Assembly: GCA_905221605.1 (NCBI GenBank)
Contig: CAJNDS010002479.1
Coordinates: 269,001-333,000, forward strand
Reading direction: 5' to 3'
Source of the DNA: Symbiodinium natans
Taxonomy: Eukaryota > Sar > Dinophyceae > Suessiales > Symbiodiniaceae
DNA: 64,000 nt
The position numbers and the translations under genes are program-made. The notes under the pieces were generated by a model. The model saw nothing but the letters and a program-made list of their open reading frames with translations, was not told the origin of the DNA and did no database searches. Shown here piece after piece: positions 22,061-33,461 of this stretch; the first letter of the stretch is position 1; every line of letters begins with the position of its first letter.

Positions 22061-22188
22061 TGCCTCCCTGCGGTCTCCTTCATCATCTCCCAAGACGCAG
22101 AAGCCAGACCCCCCCATGTGCGCACATGCGGAGCGTTGACCTGAAGAGCCAGACCCCCCTTCTCGGTAGGAGGAGTCCGGGTCTGAGA

Positions 22189-22237
22189 CCCTAAACCCTA
22201 AACCCTAAACCCTAAACCCTAAACCCTAAACCCTAAA
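22189..22237. repeat. Seven exact CCCTAAA units at a site empty in unit 2
   Basis: Flanks are GTCCGGGTCTGAGA on the left and GTCGGGTGTGGGAGATGCAG on the right. Unit 2 at 43591-43632 has the same flanks separated only by CCCGGGAG. The tract therefore replaced about five bases (GGGAG) following CCC, which supplies the start of the telomeric register. Confidence 0.97.
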
Positions 22238-22664
22238 GTCGGGTGTGGGAGATGCAGGCTGATGACTTGGCTGATGGCTATTGGGGCCCCGGGGAGGCCA
22301 AGTAGAGGGGGTGGCTGTCAGTGCTGTTGGCGTACGCTGATGGTGGGCTTGTGGGGCCCCAAGAAGGAAGGGCAGGATGCCTTTCGCCACCGGGAAGCCA
22401 AGCAGAGGGGGCCGAATGCTTACGCCAATGGGCCCAAGCGCCCTGACACGGGGTTTTTCGTGCTGAAAAAAGGGGTCCACAAGGCCCAAGTCTTACTCCC
22501 TTTTTTTTGCATTGGGTCCTCATTCCAGTTTTTGGCTTCATGACCCGAGGATAGCATGAACCTCATTCGGTCTGGGGGCTTTTGGGCGTTTAGGGCTTCG
22601 AGCCGATTCCAGCTCTCCAGAATCTCAGGGGCTTCGGGAGTTGGGGTTTAAGGGTTTTGGGACT

Positions 22665-22724
22665 GTTTAGGGTTTAGGGTTTAGGGTTTAGGGTTTAGGG
22701 TTTAGGGTTTAGGGTTTAGTGTTT
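22665..22724. repeat. TTTAGGG array, about 8 units
   Basis: Exact G-strand heptamers TTTAGGG, about 430 bp from the C-strand array at 22189, so opposite orientations lie close together. Followed by private sequence. Confidence 0.96.
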
Positions 22725-22800
22725 AAAGCGTGCGCTTGGATGGCGTGAAGCTGCTTATACCGAGTGGCACCAACTCCGGGCGAAGCGGCAAGCCTGTTGC

Positions 22801-22851
22801 ATTTGCCTAAGAACCCCCCGAAGTATCTTTCTTGGGGGTTCTTAAGCAAAT
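22801..22851. mobile_element. Short fold-back element, arm ATTTGC(C/T)TAAGAACCCCC
   Basis: The left arm ATTTGCCTAAGAACCCCCC (22801-22819) pairs with the right arm GGGGGTTCTTAAGCAAAT (22834-22851) over an approximately 14-base loop. Single or paired arms recur at 393, 22882, 24296, 43726, 43809, 63626, 63705 and 63770. This looks like a miniature inverted-repeat family, but no target duplication is proven. Confidence 0.6.
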
Positions 22852-23797
22852 AGTAGCCCTAAACCCTGAACCCTAACCCCTAAACCCCGGGGGTTCTTAA
22901 GCAAATGGTAGTTGTGGTTTACTCGAGATCTACGGTTGGGCTCTTGTGTGGCAGGACCGAAGGATCGATGATGGGGACACGGAGCAGCTTTGCAGGTTTA
23001 GGTGCGCAGTCCTGACACGACTTAGGGTTTAGGGTGTTAGGGTTTAGGGAGTTTAGGGTTTAAGGGGGTCAAGAGAGAGCAGGTGTTGCCGGCAGCCTCC
23101 TCAGTCCGTGCTTAAAGAGGGGGTCAAGACCTCCTTGTTCTACCTCCCCCCACCCCCCCCCCCCCCTCCCGGTTCAAGAGCAGTTGAGTGAATGCAGTTG
23201 AGTGAAGTCCCTGACGTTGCGCCTGGCCTTTGAAGCTGTCAGTTACATGTTTGTTTTTGCGGACATGCCAAATACACTTACTAACAACCCAAGCCCTAAA
23301 CCCTAACCCCTACATGTGGGGTGTTCGGGTGTAGGATTTCAACAGGGTGCAACAAGGAGGCGCATGAGAGAGACCTCGTTCAAAAAAGGGTGCAACCAGG
23401 GTTTAGGGTTTAGGGTTTAGGGTTACCCTACAAGTAGGGGCCCGTTTATTAATACCAACTTTACCTAAACCCTACAGTAAACCCTAAACCCTAAACCCTA
23501 AAATCTAAACCCTAAACTCTAAACTCTAAACCATAAACCCTAAACCCTAGGGCTTTAGGAGCCATTGGAGCGAGCCATGCTTGCGGTGGCGCTGCATTCG
23601 AACAGCGAGGTGCGCTGGCTCCTTGAGGTGGTGTCCCTAATCAGGCACGGTGCCCCCGCGTTTAGGGGTTTAGGGTTTGGGGCTTAGGGTTTAGGGCGTT
23701 TAGGGGTTTATATGAAGCAGGCTTCATATTGCTGTTTTTGGTGAGTGTATATAAGGTTACTTTTTTTAAAATTGGTGAGTGTACATATTTGGTGTCC

Positions 23798-23975
23798 TTT
23801 TGGGGATACAAGAAATATAAACCCTACTCCCTATGAGGGTGAACCCTAAACCCTAAACCCTAAACCCTAAACCCTAAACCCTTTTGGGATACAAGAAATA
23901 TAAACCCAACTCCCTATGAGGGTGTACCCTAAACCCTAAACCCTAAACCCTTTAGGGGATACAAGAAAAAGAAAC
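23798..23975. repeat. Compound tandem repeat: GGGATACAAGAAA block plus CCCTAAA tract, three copies
   Basis: CTTTTGGGGATACAAGAAAT at 23798, a near copy at 23880 and a third at 23948, each followed by ACTCCCTATGAGGGTG (first two) and CCCTAAA units. The telomeric tract is part of the duplicated unit. Confidence 0.9.
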
Positions 23976-24179
23976 CCTGTTCATGGTCCGGGTTTCGAGT
24001 CCGCGGCAGCTCGAGGCACGCAACAGAGCCCTTGTGCAAGAAGGGTTTCGGGTTTAGGGTTTCGGGTTTAGGGCCTCAGTCCTGGCTTGAAGCAGATTCG
24101 GTTTCCGAATATTCCGGTCATGGCTTCAGTTTCAGGTCGAGACCACGGCTACTACTTGCTGAAGTTAAGAAAACCTCCC

Positions 24180-24262
24180 CCCTCCACCCCCCCCCCCCCC
24201 CCCCCCCCCAACCCTCCCCCCCATCCCTCCCCCCTCCCCCCCCCGCTCCCCCTCCCCCCTTT
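24180..24262. repeat. C-rich low-complexity tract
   Basis: Includes a run of about 25 C and many CCCTCC units. Pro-rich plus-strand and Gly-rich minus-strand frames across it are artefacts. Confidence 0.95.
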
Positions 24263-24397
24263 CCCCCTCTTAGGCAGGAAGAATGCGTATTTTGTTGGGG
24301 GTGTTCTTAAGCAAACAGTAGCTTCTTGGTGGGGAGCACCCCCCACAAACTGGTTTCTTGTGGTAGGGAACTTTGGTAAAGTGACAGAAACTCATCC

Positions 24398-24446
24398 CTA
24401 AACCCTACACCCTACAGTAAACCCTAAACCCTAAACCCTAAACCCT
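24398..24446. repeat. CCCTAAA tract marking the unit 1/2 boundary
   Basis: CCCTAAA units with CCCTACA/CCCTACAGTAAA variants lie immediately before GGGGAATGCCAGGGAAGTTC. Equivalent degenerate tracts precede the same motif at about 44598-44618 and 63872-63891, so this boundary feature recurs with every unit. Confidence 0.92.
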
Positions 24447-24469
24447 TGGGGAATGCCAGGGAAGTTCAA

Positions 24470-26590
24470 GGGTTCAGGGTTTTGAGGGTGCATTCTTTTG
24501 TTAGGGATGTATCGATCCGGTCGTGCACAATGATACCCATGGTGTAGACATTCCTTTGGGCGCATCTGACATGGTCCTGTGCAGCACCTGCGCCCCAGAC
24601 CCGAACCTTAAACTTGAACTGTAGATGAGCTCGTTCTCGCCTGGTGGCAGGTATTCGGCCGATTTGGCATGATGCTCGGCTCATCGCTCGGGTTTGTGCA
24701 AAGCATCCTCACCAGGTGCCTTCGCATAGGTGGAGGCGGCCGAGGCTGGTGTTTGGATGCCAAACTACATGAGTGTCGGTTCGACGTGGCATCGGCCAGT
24801 CTTGTTTAGAGTCGACACCGCAAGAGTTGACCGCAACATTGCACAAGAACTAGCTGCGCCGGCAGCTTGCAGCGACTGGACATTGGCTGCTTGGCAACTT
24901 CGACATCACACCAATTGTCAGACTGGCCCGTTGCATTGAGCTGCGGCAGCAAGTTCACTCCAAAGTCTTGTGCGTTTGGGAGAAGCATCGGCGCTTGCAG
25001 ACGTGCCGGCTGCAGGCATTGCCTTCCACGCCCTTGCCCAGTGCTCATGGCATCTGGTCTCCTTACATTTCCGGCTGTTGCAGGGCTTTCAAGAAGGTCG
25101 ACGCGTACCCGTGAGGCTAGGTTTCGTAGCACTTTCCTTGTTCACTGGCACTTAGACTCACTTGGCGCTCGTGTTTTGCAGGCAAAGGGTCGCCCCTAGT
25201 TGCATCAGTTGCATCAGTCTAGCCATGAAAATCATGAGAGCACGGAGAAGCGAAGGCGACATTCGCTTCTCTGCAAGTCGGGGCCTTTGCCACAGTTGGT
25301 GTGCGCAGGCAAAGGGCAGGCGCAAGGCATGCTCTTAACGTCCTGTCCCCCACTTCGACGTTGTCTGTAAACGCTAGCCACAGTTTAATCGGAACAGGTG
25401 TCAGAACTGGCATGGGGTCGAAACAGATAGGGGTGCAGCACAGGTCCTGAGTTGCACATGGAACGGATCTTTCTGCAGCCCCTACATAGTATAGGCTAGT
25501 AGACTCTGGGCCTCCGCCGGAGGCTCTGCCCCAAGCACAGAGCGCATTAAGGGGCTGGGCTTTGAGGGCACTTGCCCAGAAAGGAAGATCATTGAGCACA
25601 TCCCTGATAAGCCCAAACCCCTAACCTGGTTGCTTAGTTTGGGTGTTTCTGGCTTTGCCGAGCTTGAGACCCCACCATTCTTGATCCTAAATGCTTCTAA
25701 AGTGCATGACTTGGGATGTGCCCTGGTCGCCTACAATTGCTTCATCTTCACTCAGGGCTGAAGTGAATGACGGCCGCAGGGTCCCGTTTTGTGGTGGCGT
25801 GACCGCATGCGAAGGGCCCTGCTGCACGGCGCTTGTCCTTTTTTTGAGAAGCAGATGTCAACTGGGCCCATTCACATCGCAGAACGCCCTCAGGGCTGTT
25901 TCGGGTGTCCGTTGCGTGTCCCTATTCAGACAACCAGCTCTGAAATGCTCGAGGCAAGTCGTAGCACGGTTGTTGTTGTGAAGGCCACACAGAGGATATG
26001 CCACCCTCACGGTGCTGCGGCAGACGGCGTGGCTGCAGGTGTGCGCTGGGCTCTTGTTTCAGGGATGCGGCGTCTCGTGCGTGAGTGGCGAAGCAGGTCT
26101 TCATTTGAGGTATCCTGTTTCGGCGACTGCCAATGTCTGTGACCACCGTCGCTTCAGCTCCGGTGAGCTGCACTCATCGACCAGCAAATGGCTGCCCTGT
26201 GTGCAACCGTGCATTGTCCCCCACGCCCCGGGGCGCACATGGTCTGTGTCTTTTGGTGAATCCGAAAGAACTTTTAGAGAGCTTTGTGATGCCTGTTTTT
26301 CCCAAAGGCTGCTCTCTTGCGTGGTTTGGGCTCAATCTCCGACTTCCTCGCCCCCCCAAGCTTGACAGATGAATGCGGGTTTCCCGCTGGCTCTGACGAT
26401 GGTGAGCATGTGAAGAACTACCTTATCGCACCACCGAAACGCCTTCGCAACTGCCTAGTGTGTGCAGGATTCCGTCAATGACTCGCCATACCCAAGCAGC
26501 ACTGCAGTGTGGTTCAACAGGTACCTGTGCAGTGTAGGCTGGAAGAGCGATACCTGAGCCCAGAGAACCCCCTCTTCCTGATGGCCGGGT
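24470..26590 (+). repeat. Head module A/B, copy 2
   Basis: Compared with copy 1 it lacks about 450 bp around 2160-2470. The LDELVLAWWQ frame is open up to the stop at 24807-24809. The following frame family is split by a frameshift near 24838 (two extra bases in CATTGCACAAG relative to CAACGCAAG). Confidence 0.87.
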
Positions 26591-26990
26591 ACATCCTCAG
26601 GTCGCACAGCTCTGTGCCTTTCTAGCATATGCTCCAAACTTGTTAGGGGCAACGCCAAGGGACCCGTGCAGAGGGCAATCGCCGTGCGAACCTTGGACAA
26701 TGTTCGTTTAAGCCCGCCGGCCTTCGTCGAACCCTCGCGCCTTCGTCGAAGCTTCCCCCCCTCGTCGAGGCTTGTTCGGGTTCAGGGTTTCTCGACCCCG
26801 CTGGGGGGGGCAAAGTTGAGAGGTGGGAAGTGAAGAACATCAGGCTAGGCAAGCGCAGCTTCGTAAACCCTTCTCTTAGCTTCGTTGAAGTCGCCTGACT
26901 TCGCCGAGGTTCGTTTTGGAGGTTTTGGGCTTACAAGGTTCGCCAAAGCTCGGCTGGGGGTACGCCTTTGGGGAGGTCCCTTCTGTTCGG
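26591..26990. other. Unit 2 private insertion between head and satellite
   Basis: No homologue in units 1 or 3, whose heads run on without it. It contains repeated CTTCGTCGAA/CTCGTCGAGG motifs (26715-26770). No gene recognised. Confidence 0.65.
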
Positions 26991-27089
26991 CCCCTATGGG
27001 GTCATCCAGGCCACCCTTCTGACTTCCACTCCATTCACGGTATGGCAAGGCACGTGCATGGGGTTCGTTCTGACGAACATGTTGCCGAG

Positions 27090-29160
27090 GCGTCACTGGA
27101 ACGAGAGCATCGCAAGAGCATGCACTGTGCAAGGTGCCAGGCACACATGTCCACAAGCCCGCTTCTTTCAAATGCAGAGCAACCGCGAGGTCTGCAAGCG
27201 CTTGACGTCGGCCGAGACGTGAGCATGCACCAGCTCATCGACTCGTCGACCCGTGGCAAGACCACGATGCAGAGTGTGATTGCCCGACTTGTGGTCAGCC
27301 TGAGAATGCTCCAAGCATCTCTTTGCTGGCTAGCTTCAAGGTCGTCGCCGTGGAGTGCAAAAGTGTCAGTGAAGGACTAGAGTCTAGATCTTGAAGGATC
27401 TCCTGTTGTATCCCCACAAACAGGAGGACTGCGCGTCGCAACTTCTGTCGCTGAGCTAAACGACGGCATCGGGAGCATGCAAAGTGCAAGGTGCAGGAGG
27501 ACATCAGTTCAGAAGTTTTTTTCTCGCTGCACCACGTCACCAACCCGTGGGACAACTATGATGCAGAGTGTGATTGCCCGACTTGTGGTCAGCCTGAGAA
27601 TGCTCCAAGCATCTCTTTGCTGGCTAACTTCAAGGTCGTTGCCGTGGAGTGCAAAAGTGTCGGTGAAGGGCTAGAGTCTAGATCCTGAAGAATCTCCTGT
27701 TGCATCGCCACAAACAGCAGGACTGCGAGTCGTAACTTCTGATGTCGCTGAGCTGAAACCACGGCATCGGGAGCATGCAAAGTGCAATGTGTAGGGGGAC
27801 ATGTGTTCAGGACCAGTTTCTTTCACTGCACCAACATCATCAGCCCGTGGCACAACCATGATGCAGAGTGTGAATGCCCGACTTGTGGTCAGCCTGAGAA
27901 TGCTCCAAGCATCTCTTTGCTGGCGAGCTTCAAGGTCGTTTCCGCGCAGTGCAAGTGTCGGTGAAGGACTTGAGTCTAGATCCTGAAGGCTCTCCTGTTG
28001 TATCCCCACAAACAGGAGGACTGCGCGTTGTAACTTCTGTTGTCGCTGAGCTGAAACGACGGCATCGGGAGCATGCAAAGTGCAAGGTGCAGGAGGACAT
28101 CAGTTCAGAAGTTTTTTTCTCGCTGCACCACGTCACCAACCCGTGGCCAAACTATGATGCAGAGTGTGATTGCCCGACTTGTGGTCAGCCTGAGAATGCT
28201 CCAAACATCTCTTTGCTGGCTAGCTTCAAGGTCGTTGCCGTGGAGTGCAAAAGTGTCGGTGAAGGGCTAGAGTCTAGATCCTGAAGAATCTCCTGTTGCA
28301 TCGCCACAAACAGCAGGACTGCGAGTCGTAACTTCTGATGTCGCTGAGCTGAAACCACGGCATCGGGAGCATGCAAAGTGCAATGTGTAGGGGGACATGT
28401 GTTCAGGACCAGTTTCTTTCACTGCACCAACATCATCAGCCCGTGGCACAACCATGATGCAGAGTGTGAATGCCCGACTTGTGGTCAGCCTGAGAATGCT
28501 CCAAACATCTCTTTGCTGGCTAGCTTCAAGGTCGTTGCCGTGGAGTGCAAAAGTGTCGGTGAAGGGCTAGAGTCTAGATCCTGAAGAATCTCCTGTTGCA
28601 TCGCCACAAACAGCAGGACTGCGAGTCGTAACTTCTGATGTCGCTGAGCTGAAACCACGGCATCGGGAGCATGCAAAGTGCAATGTGTAGGGGGACATGT
28701 GTTCAGGACCAGTTTCTTTCACTGCACCAACATCATCAGCCCGTGGCACAACTATGATGCAGAGTGTGAATGCCCGACTTGTGGTCAGCCTGAGAATGCT
28801 CCAAGCATCTCTTTGCTGGCGAGCTTCAAGGTCGTTTCCGCGCAATGCAAGTGTCGGTGAAGGACTTGAGTCTAGATCCTGAAGGCTCTCCTGTTGTATC
28901 CCCACAAACAGGAGGACTGCGCGTCGTAACTTCTGTTGTCGCTGAGCTAAAACGACGGCATCGGGAGCATGCAAAGTGCAAGGTGCAGGGGGACATGTGT
29001 TCAGGACCAGTTTCTTTCACTGCACCAACATCATCAACCCGTGGCCAAACTATGATGCAGAGTGTGATTGCCCGACTTGTGGTCAGCCTGAGAATGCTCC
29101 AAACATCTCTTTGCTGGCTGGCTTCAAGGTCGTTTCCGCGCAGTGCAAAGTGTCGGTTTC
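27090..29160 (+). repeat. Satellite array with 596-bp dimeric higher-order repeat
   Basis: Monomers are about 296-300 bp. Two types alternate: X (ACATCAGTTCAGAAGTTTTT) and Y (ACATGTGTTCAGGACCAGTT). Order from about 27480 is X-Y, X-Y, Y, Y-like, so 27477 matches 28073 and 27782 matches 28378, both at 596 bp, then 300 bp to 28678. The CDCPTCGQPENAP frame is open in each monomer, but substitutions there are largely nonsynonymous (D to E, S to N). Confidence 0.93.
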
Positions 29161-29162
29161 CA

Positions 29163-29915
29163 CGCAACATGTTGTGCCCGGCATGCTGCAGAGAGGGCGA
29201 CCAAAGGCTGCCGTTTTCGGCACCCGTCTTCTGTCGGGCTCCGTCCTCGCACGTAGGCTCCGGATGTTGCTTCTCAGCTTCAGGGCCAAGCCAAGTGTGC
29301 GATTGGTCACCGCCCTCATACGCCGGCCTGTCTTGTTTTTGAGTGCCTCTTTCATAAGTAAGTGTTAGGTCTATCTTGCTGCCCCAAATCAGGCATAGCC
29401 CCACGCCCCTGAAATCGAAACTTTGACTGCAAATCGTGGCATGACACACTGCAGCTGCAGGCGGACAATGTGTCTGGCTGTTATCAGTCTACGACCCCAT
29501 GACCTAAGCCCCTGAGGCCCTAGGCTTTGATTTGTAAATCGTCTGGCTCCCCCCATCCAGGCTAGCCAGCTGGCCGGTAGCTGCATGATTCTCGCAGAGG
29601 TCCCCTGCGGATTCCGCCTGCGCCGTTGTCGCAGTTACCTCCGCTCCACCAATCCGATGGCCTGGGGGCAAAGGCGTAGTTTGTGTGTTCATCTGCTGCT
29701 TCGGATGCTTCGCCTGCTGAGACTTCTTGTCTCCCCGCTGCTGAGGCCGAAGTGCCAGTTCGCGCTTCGACCGGCGTGCGCTGTGGGCGTCCCCGCATCT
29801 AACGTTCTCAACAGGGATGTGAGTTAGCAAAGATCATCCTGGCGCGTAGGTGTTGCGCGTCCGTTTTGGTCCGAGGTAGCGCCGGGACATGTTGTACGAT
29901 GAGGAACATCCATCC
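29163..29915 (+). repeat. M3 module, copy 2 (shortened)
   Basis: Begins at CACGCAACATGTTGTGCCC, the same satellite/M3 junction as in unit 3 (49691). The frames at 9666-10052 and most of 10500-10740 of unit 1 are missing. A partial internal duplication around 29400-29540 repeats a CTTTGA-TGCAAATCGT-like stretch. Minus frame 29504-29830 joins two unit 1 frames. Confidence 0.85.
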
Positions 29916-30915
29916 CTGACCATTGTCTCTTGCCCCTTTTATTGTGGAGTCTGTCAAGCACGCGCCTGCCTTGACATTGAAAGCAAGCTTTCGCTCCAAA
30001 AGGACGCCTTATGGATTGTAGCAGTGTTCATGCGGCTCTGACCCTTGGCGCACCAGCCAAAGCCATTGCAACGCAGAAGCTATCAGCTGTTGCAATCAAT
30101 CTGGCTCTTGGCACAGACCCTGAGGGGCAGTTTGCGCAGCTCTTCAATCTGCGCAAGACAGAGCTTCTGGGTGGTTGACGTAAGGCGCCTCGTGCAGGCA
30201 AAAGGCGTCTCATCAGGGGCGTCACACTGCAGTTTTCTAGTATGGCGCAGTTGTCTTTACGACACGTGGGCGTCTCGCCGGGGCGTCCCCCTGCATTTTT
30301 CTTCTGTTCTGGTACATTCCTTAGCCTGGTTACTTTGGGACCTCGCGGAGGTGTCACAAGGCAGTTCTCCAGTATGTGTGGCGGGTGTCTCACTGCAGCT
30401 GCAAAACCCGGACCCATCCCGTAACCTACCATAGACCGTATCAATCTACCGCAGTAAACTCTAAAGTTCTGACACGGAACCCCACACTCCCTAAATTCCA
30501 CGCAAGGTTTGCGGGGTTCCGGTTCTATCGACCTTTTAATATCATAAGCCGTTTGCGTCGCACTGTTTGGTCGGGAACGGACACATCCATTTGTGTTTTG
30601 CTATGTTGCGCAAGTAGTCTGGCAAGTCACATCGGGGTTTCAGGGTGCATCGTCGTCCGAAATCCTATGGAATCGGTACTCTGCGCTAGGTCTCGCGTGC
30701 ATTTTGCTTTGTTTTTTTGCTATGTTGCAAAAGTAGCCTGGCAAGGGCGTCTCCCTGGGGATTAGCTTTCCGTGGGTCGCCTTTTGCATGCATGGGTTGC
30801 CTTCTGCTTTCAGGGGCGTCTCACTGGGGTGGGTCGCCTTTTGCTCGTGCGGGTCACCTTAGGGTAATAGGTTGTGCTGCAGCCACCCACAAGTCTGCCG
30901 GGAACTTCATGCTGT
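29916..30915 (-). repeat. Inverted D segment with a private insertion
   Basis: GACCATTGTCTCTTGCCCC through CAGAAGCTATCAGCTGTTGC (29918-30095) and CCACCCACAAGTCTGCC (30881-30897) are reverse complements of the D sequence of units 1 and 3. Sequence on both sides is in normal orientation. The interior 30190-30865 is private, with repeated GGCGTCTC-CTGG-type motifs. A 55-codon plus frame (30011-30178: LSAVAINLALGTDPEGQFAQ) matches minus frames in the other units. Confidence 0.8.
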
Positions 30916-32030
30916 ACAATGAGCTTCTTTGGTTCCGTTGGGTTTGGGGTTGCCTTGACATCCGAAACATTCGTTGAGTTTCATCAAGACGATGCAGGCC
31001 CGACGAGGCACAATCATGCACAGGTTAGTTGTTCCGCGATTCTGGACTTAGACCCTAAAACCCCCTAAACCAGCCAGTGGCTACAATGTTACCGGTGTCA
31101 CCTATGCCGATCTTGGCCACATGAGCTGAGTAGGCCCACCTAACGACCATGGGACAGTGTGTACCTCGCCTGGCTTGTCCGAGTGTGAGCGATTAAGCCA
31201 GCCAGTGAGTTGGTGCCTCCAGAATTCACCTTTCTTGTCAGTGTCCGCCAGTCCAGGCAGATGGGTACAGCTGCGCTGGGCTGAGGTTGCGGGAGAAGCA
31301 GTGCAACGTTCCACCCTGCGCAATGAATGCAATGATACATGCTGGCTGCATGCAGATGTCACCAGCATCCTGTGAGCAGGATCCATGCAAGATCAGGAGG
31401 TTGGAGCCAATCCACTTTCAGTTCTTGGAGGACCGGCTGCCTGTCACGATCGCTCCCGCAGCCTATCTGAGAGCATGTGTGGTCTTATCGGATCAGCGGT
31501 GTCCGCCACACGTGCTGTGTAAGAACTGGTGCAGCGTGGTCAGCACACATGACAAAGGCGCCCGGCCTGGTGTGCAGCAGCCTTTTGCCGACACAATGCC
31601 CTCCTTCCTACAGGGCCAACCGTAAGCATCTGGTCTCGCTGCTTTCCATACCTCCCACACTGTCCCGGTACATTGGTCTCAGGGCTCTGCATTCACATGC
31701 CGGACGCCCGCCGAGTGCACGTGTCCTCGGTCATTTGGGGATACAGGGAAATGACCACTGGTCATTGAACGCCTGGTGGCCTCCACATAGGGAGGCGCAC
31801 GCCAGTAAAAACAACGCTGTGCGTTCACCGAAGTGCTTTGCGCGGACCCTAGTATGCGCTTCTTGCTTAGAGTAGCTGGTGGTCTGTTGAACAGAGGGTG
31901 CCTGTCCTTGCGATTGCTGATTGCCCGAACCATGACATTAATCTCAAGACCCAGTCGGTCCTTCGAGCTTTGAGTCCTAGTTGGGCACTTTAGAATAGTT
32001 CCGACGGTTCAGAACGGTTCCAGACTGTTT
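30916..32030 (+). repeat. E module and start of F, unit 2
   Basis: Normal orientation resumes at CATCAAGACGATGCAGGCCC (30983). Shares TGCACAGGTTAGTTGTTCC, GATCCATGCAAGATCAGGAG (31380) and TAGAGTAGCTGGTGGTCTGT (31869) with unit 3. It contains a short degenerate CCCTAAA tract at 31050-31070. Confidence 0.85.
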
Positions 32031-32412
32031 GGAAGAGGGCTACCGAGAAGGCTGGGACATTTCCTGAGAACTGTCTAATGGTTCCAGATCCCCTGTTGGC
32101 ACTCACACACAAACAAGCAAACGGGCTTCCCAACTTCTTGCACTTGCTAGATTCATGGTCCGTGCTGCTTAAACCGCCTGATCCCGTGTACCAAAACAAA
32201 AATGAAACCTATATTTATCGGGTGTAGGGTGTAAACCCCTTCAACCCTATACCAGGAGTCTGGCCGATGCCCCCGAAACCCTATAAACCCTACCCCCTGA
32301 ACCAAGAAGGCGCAGTGCCCACATCCTTATTGGGAGCCGTGCTCGCGGGGATACTCACTGTGCACGTGAGATACAGCGACCTTGCACCTCGGCATCAGCA
32401 GCAGAGAGACAA

Positions 32413-32718
32413 GTGTTCGCGGCCTTCGCAATTCTCGGCACCTTAACGTTGCTTGTTGTTCCATGTCGGGCAATGCCAGGCGCAGTCCCCTTGTTCTACG
32501 GGACCAAGCCACACGCCAACGTCGTTTGCTATATTCATCTCCCATCCCTGCGTCTAACATGTGCCCACACCTTACAAGGCCTTTTGCCGCAGGGCGTTCG
32601 TTTCTTTCCTTGTCCCCCACCCAACGTTCCCCATGTCCACACTCTCATGTGTTGCGTGGCGTCACAGTATGCGCAACACTTCCAGTCATGCCTGAGGCAA
32701 CGTCTTGAACATGTTTGA
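32413..32718 (+). other. G-family open frame (101 codons)
   Basis: MFAAFAILGTLTLLVVPCRA at the N-terminus, C-terminus HFQSCLRQRLEHV. Same length as the copy at 34767-35072. The two differ at about six nonsynonymous and two synonymous codons by eye, so no purifying selection is visible. Confidence 0.25.
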
Positions 32719-33248
32719 GCTCAACGAGTGATGTCACTTCCGACATGGGAGTGCTGGGAATGGCCCCATGGTTAAAATGGCAGTTCTGGCTTCCATATGC
32801 TACACGCAACATGGAAAGTTGACCTTTTTTCTTGCGGTAAGGCAAATCACTAAGTTTTTAGGAAGTCGACCGAAACTGCGTTTCACTCGGGCGGAGTTGT
32901 CCACAATTCCATGCATGCGTGTCATAAGCCATGCTGGCAATACGATGTGATATAGGTTCAGAGAAATGGTTGCCTCTTCTTCGTAAGTTTTGGTATGCGT
33001 TCATTGGGGTTTCACGTCTCCCCCAATCAAAGGGTCGACTTTCCCGAGCCCCTGTAGCGGCACAAAAACGAAGGAGATGCTGGTGGCCCAAGAAGTTACG
33101 TCTTTGGCCTCAGAGCTGTGCTCACAGTCACCTGCTAGCTGCGAAGGCCGTGAACGCGTTTGCACCCGGATTCTGCTGGTATCTGCGTCGCCCACGGTGG
33201 CTTTGAAACATATATTGGTTCGGGGTAGCTTGCTTGTCCCTTGAATAA

Positions 33249-33461
33249 ATGCGCCATGAGCCACATGGGGTCCCTCGACGCATCGCACTTTTGAGCGTCT
33301 TGAGGGATAAAGTTCGCCCGCGCTCAGCACAAGTTCGCAAGACTGCGCCTCTAAACCTCTGCGCTCCATTCCTTGAAGAGCTTGAGATAGCATCAATTTG
33401 GGCTTTTCGTGGTTTGGGGTGTTCACCCCAAGCCACAAAAGCTCTTGAGAATGATGGGTAG
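33249..33461 (+). other. H-family open frame (70 codons)
   Basis: Reads MRHEPHGVPRRIALLSVLRD, then the conserved CAPFLEELEIASIW core and SPQATKALENDG. Starts at an ATG, unlike the unit 3 copy, which is open from 55886 without an ATG near its start. Confidence 0.28.

Larger units (their letters stand above)
965..24469 (+). repeat. Macro-repeat unit 1 (about 23.5 kb)
   Basis: Starts where homology with 24470 and 44633 begins. The landmark TCGATCCGGTCGTGCACAAT is at 1022, 24511 and 44673. Order is head, satellite, extra D/E copy, M3, D/E, G/H, 2.2-kb private insertion, single K block, Q, private 0.9 kb, S, tail. It is longer than units 2 and 3 because of the private insertions and the second D/E copy, despite having only one K block. 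Confidence 0.9.
22061..24469 (+). repeat. Tail module T, copy 1: telomere-like tracts, inverted repeats, C-runs
   Basis: Homologous to 43291-44632 and 63111-63911. It includes the ITS tracts at 22189, 22665, 22858-22885, 23013-23070, 23398-23424 and 23465-23549, a hairpin at 22801, C-runs at 23140-23166 and 24180-24262, and the shared GTGGCGCTGCATTCGAACAG at 23586. No gene recognised. Confidence 0.85.

Noticed and set aside
24032-24401. Pro-rich frames near 24.0-24.4 kb as genes
   Set aside because: They are produced by an approximately 80-bp C-rich tract.
28826-29449. 207-codon minus-strand frame across the satellite/M3 junction
   Set aside because: It runs from M3 into the satellite antisense and is a read-through of two unrelated repeats, not a conserved product.
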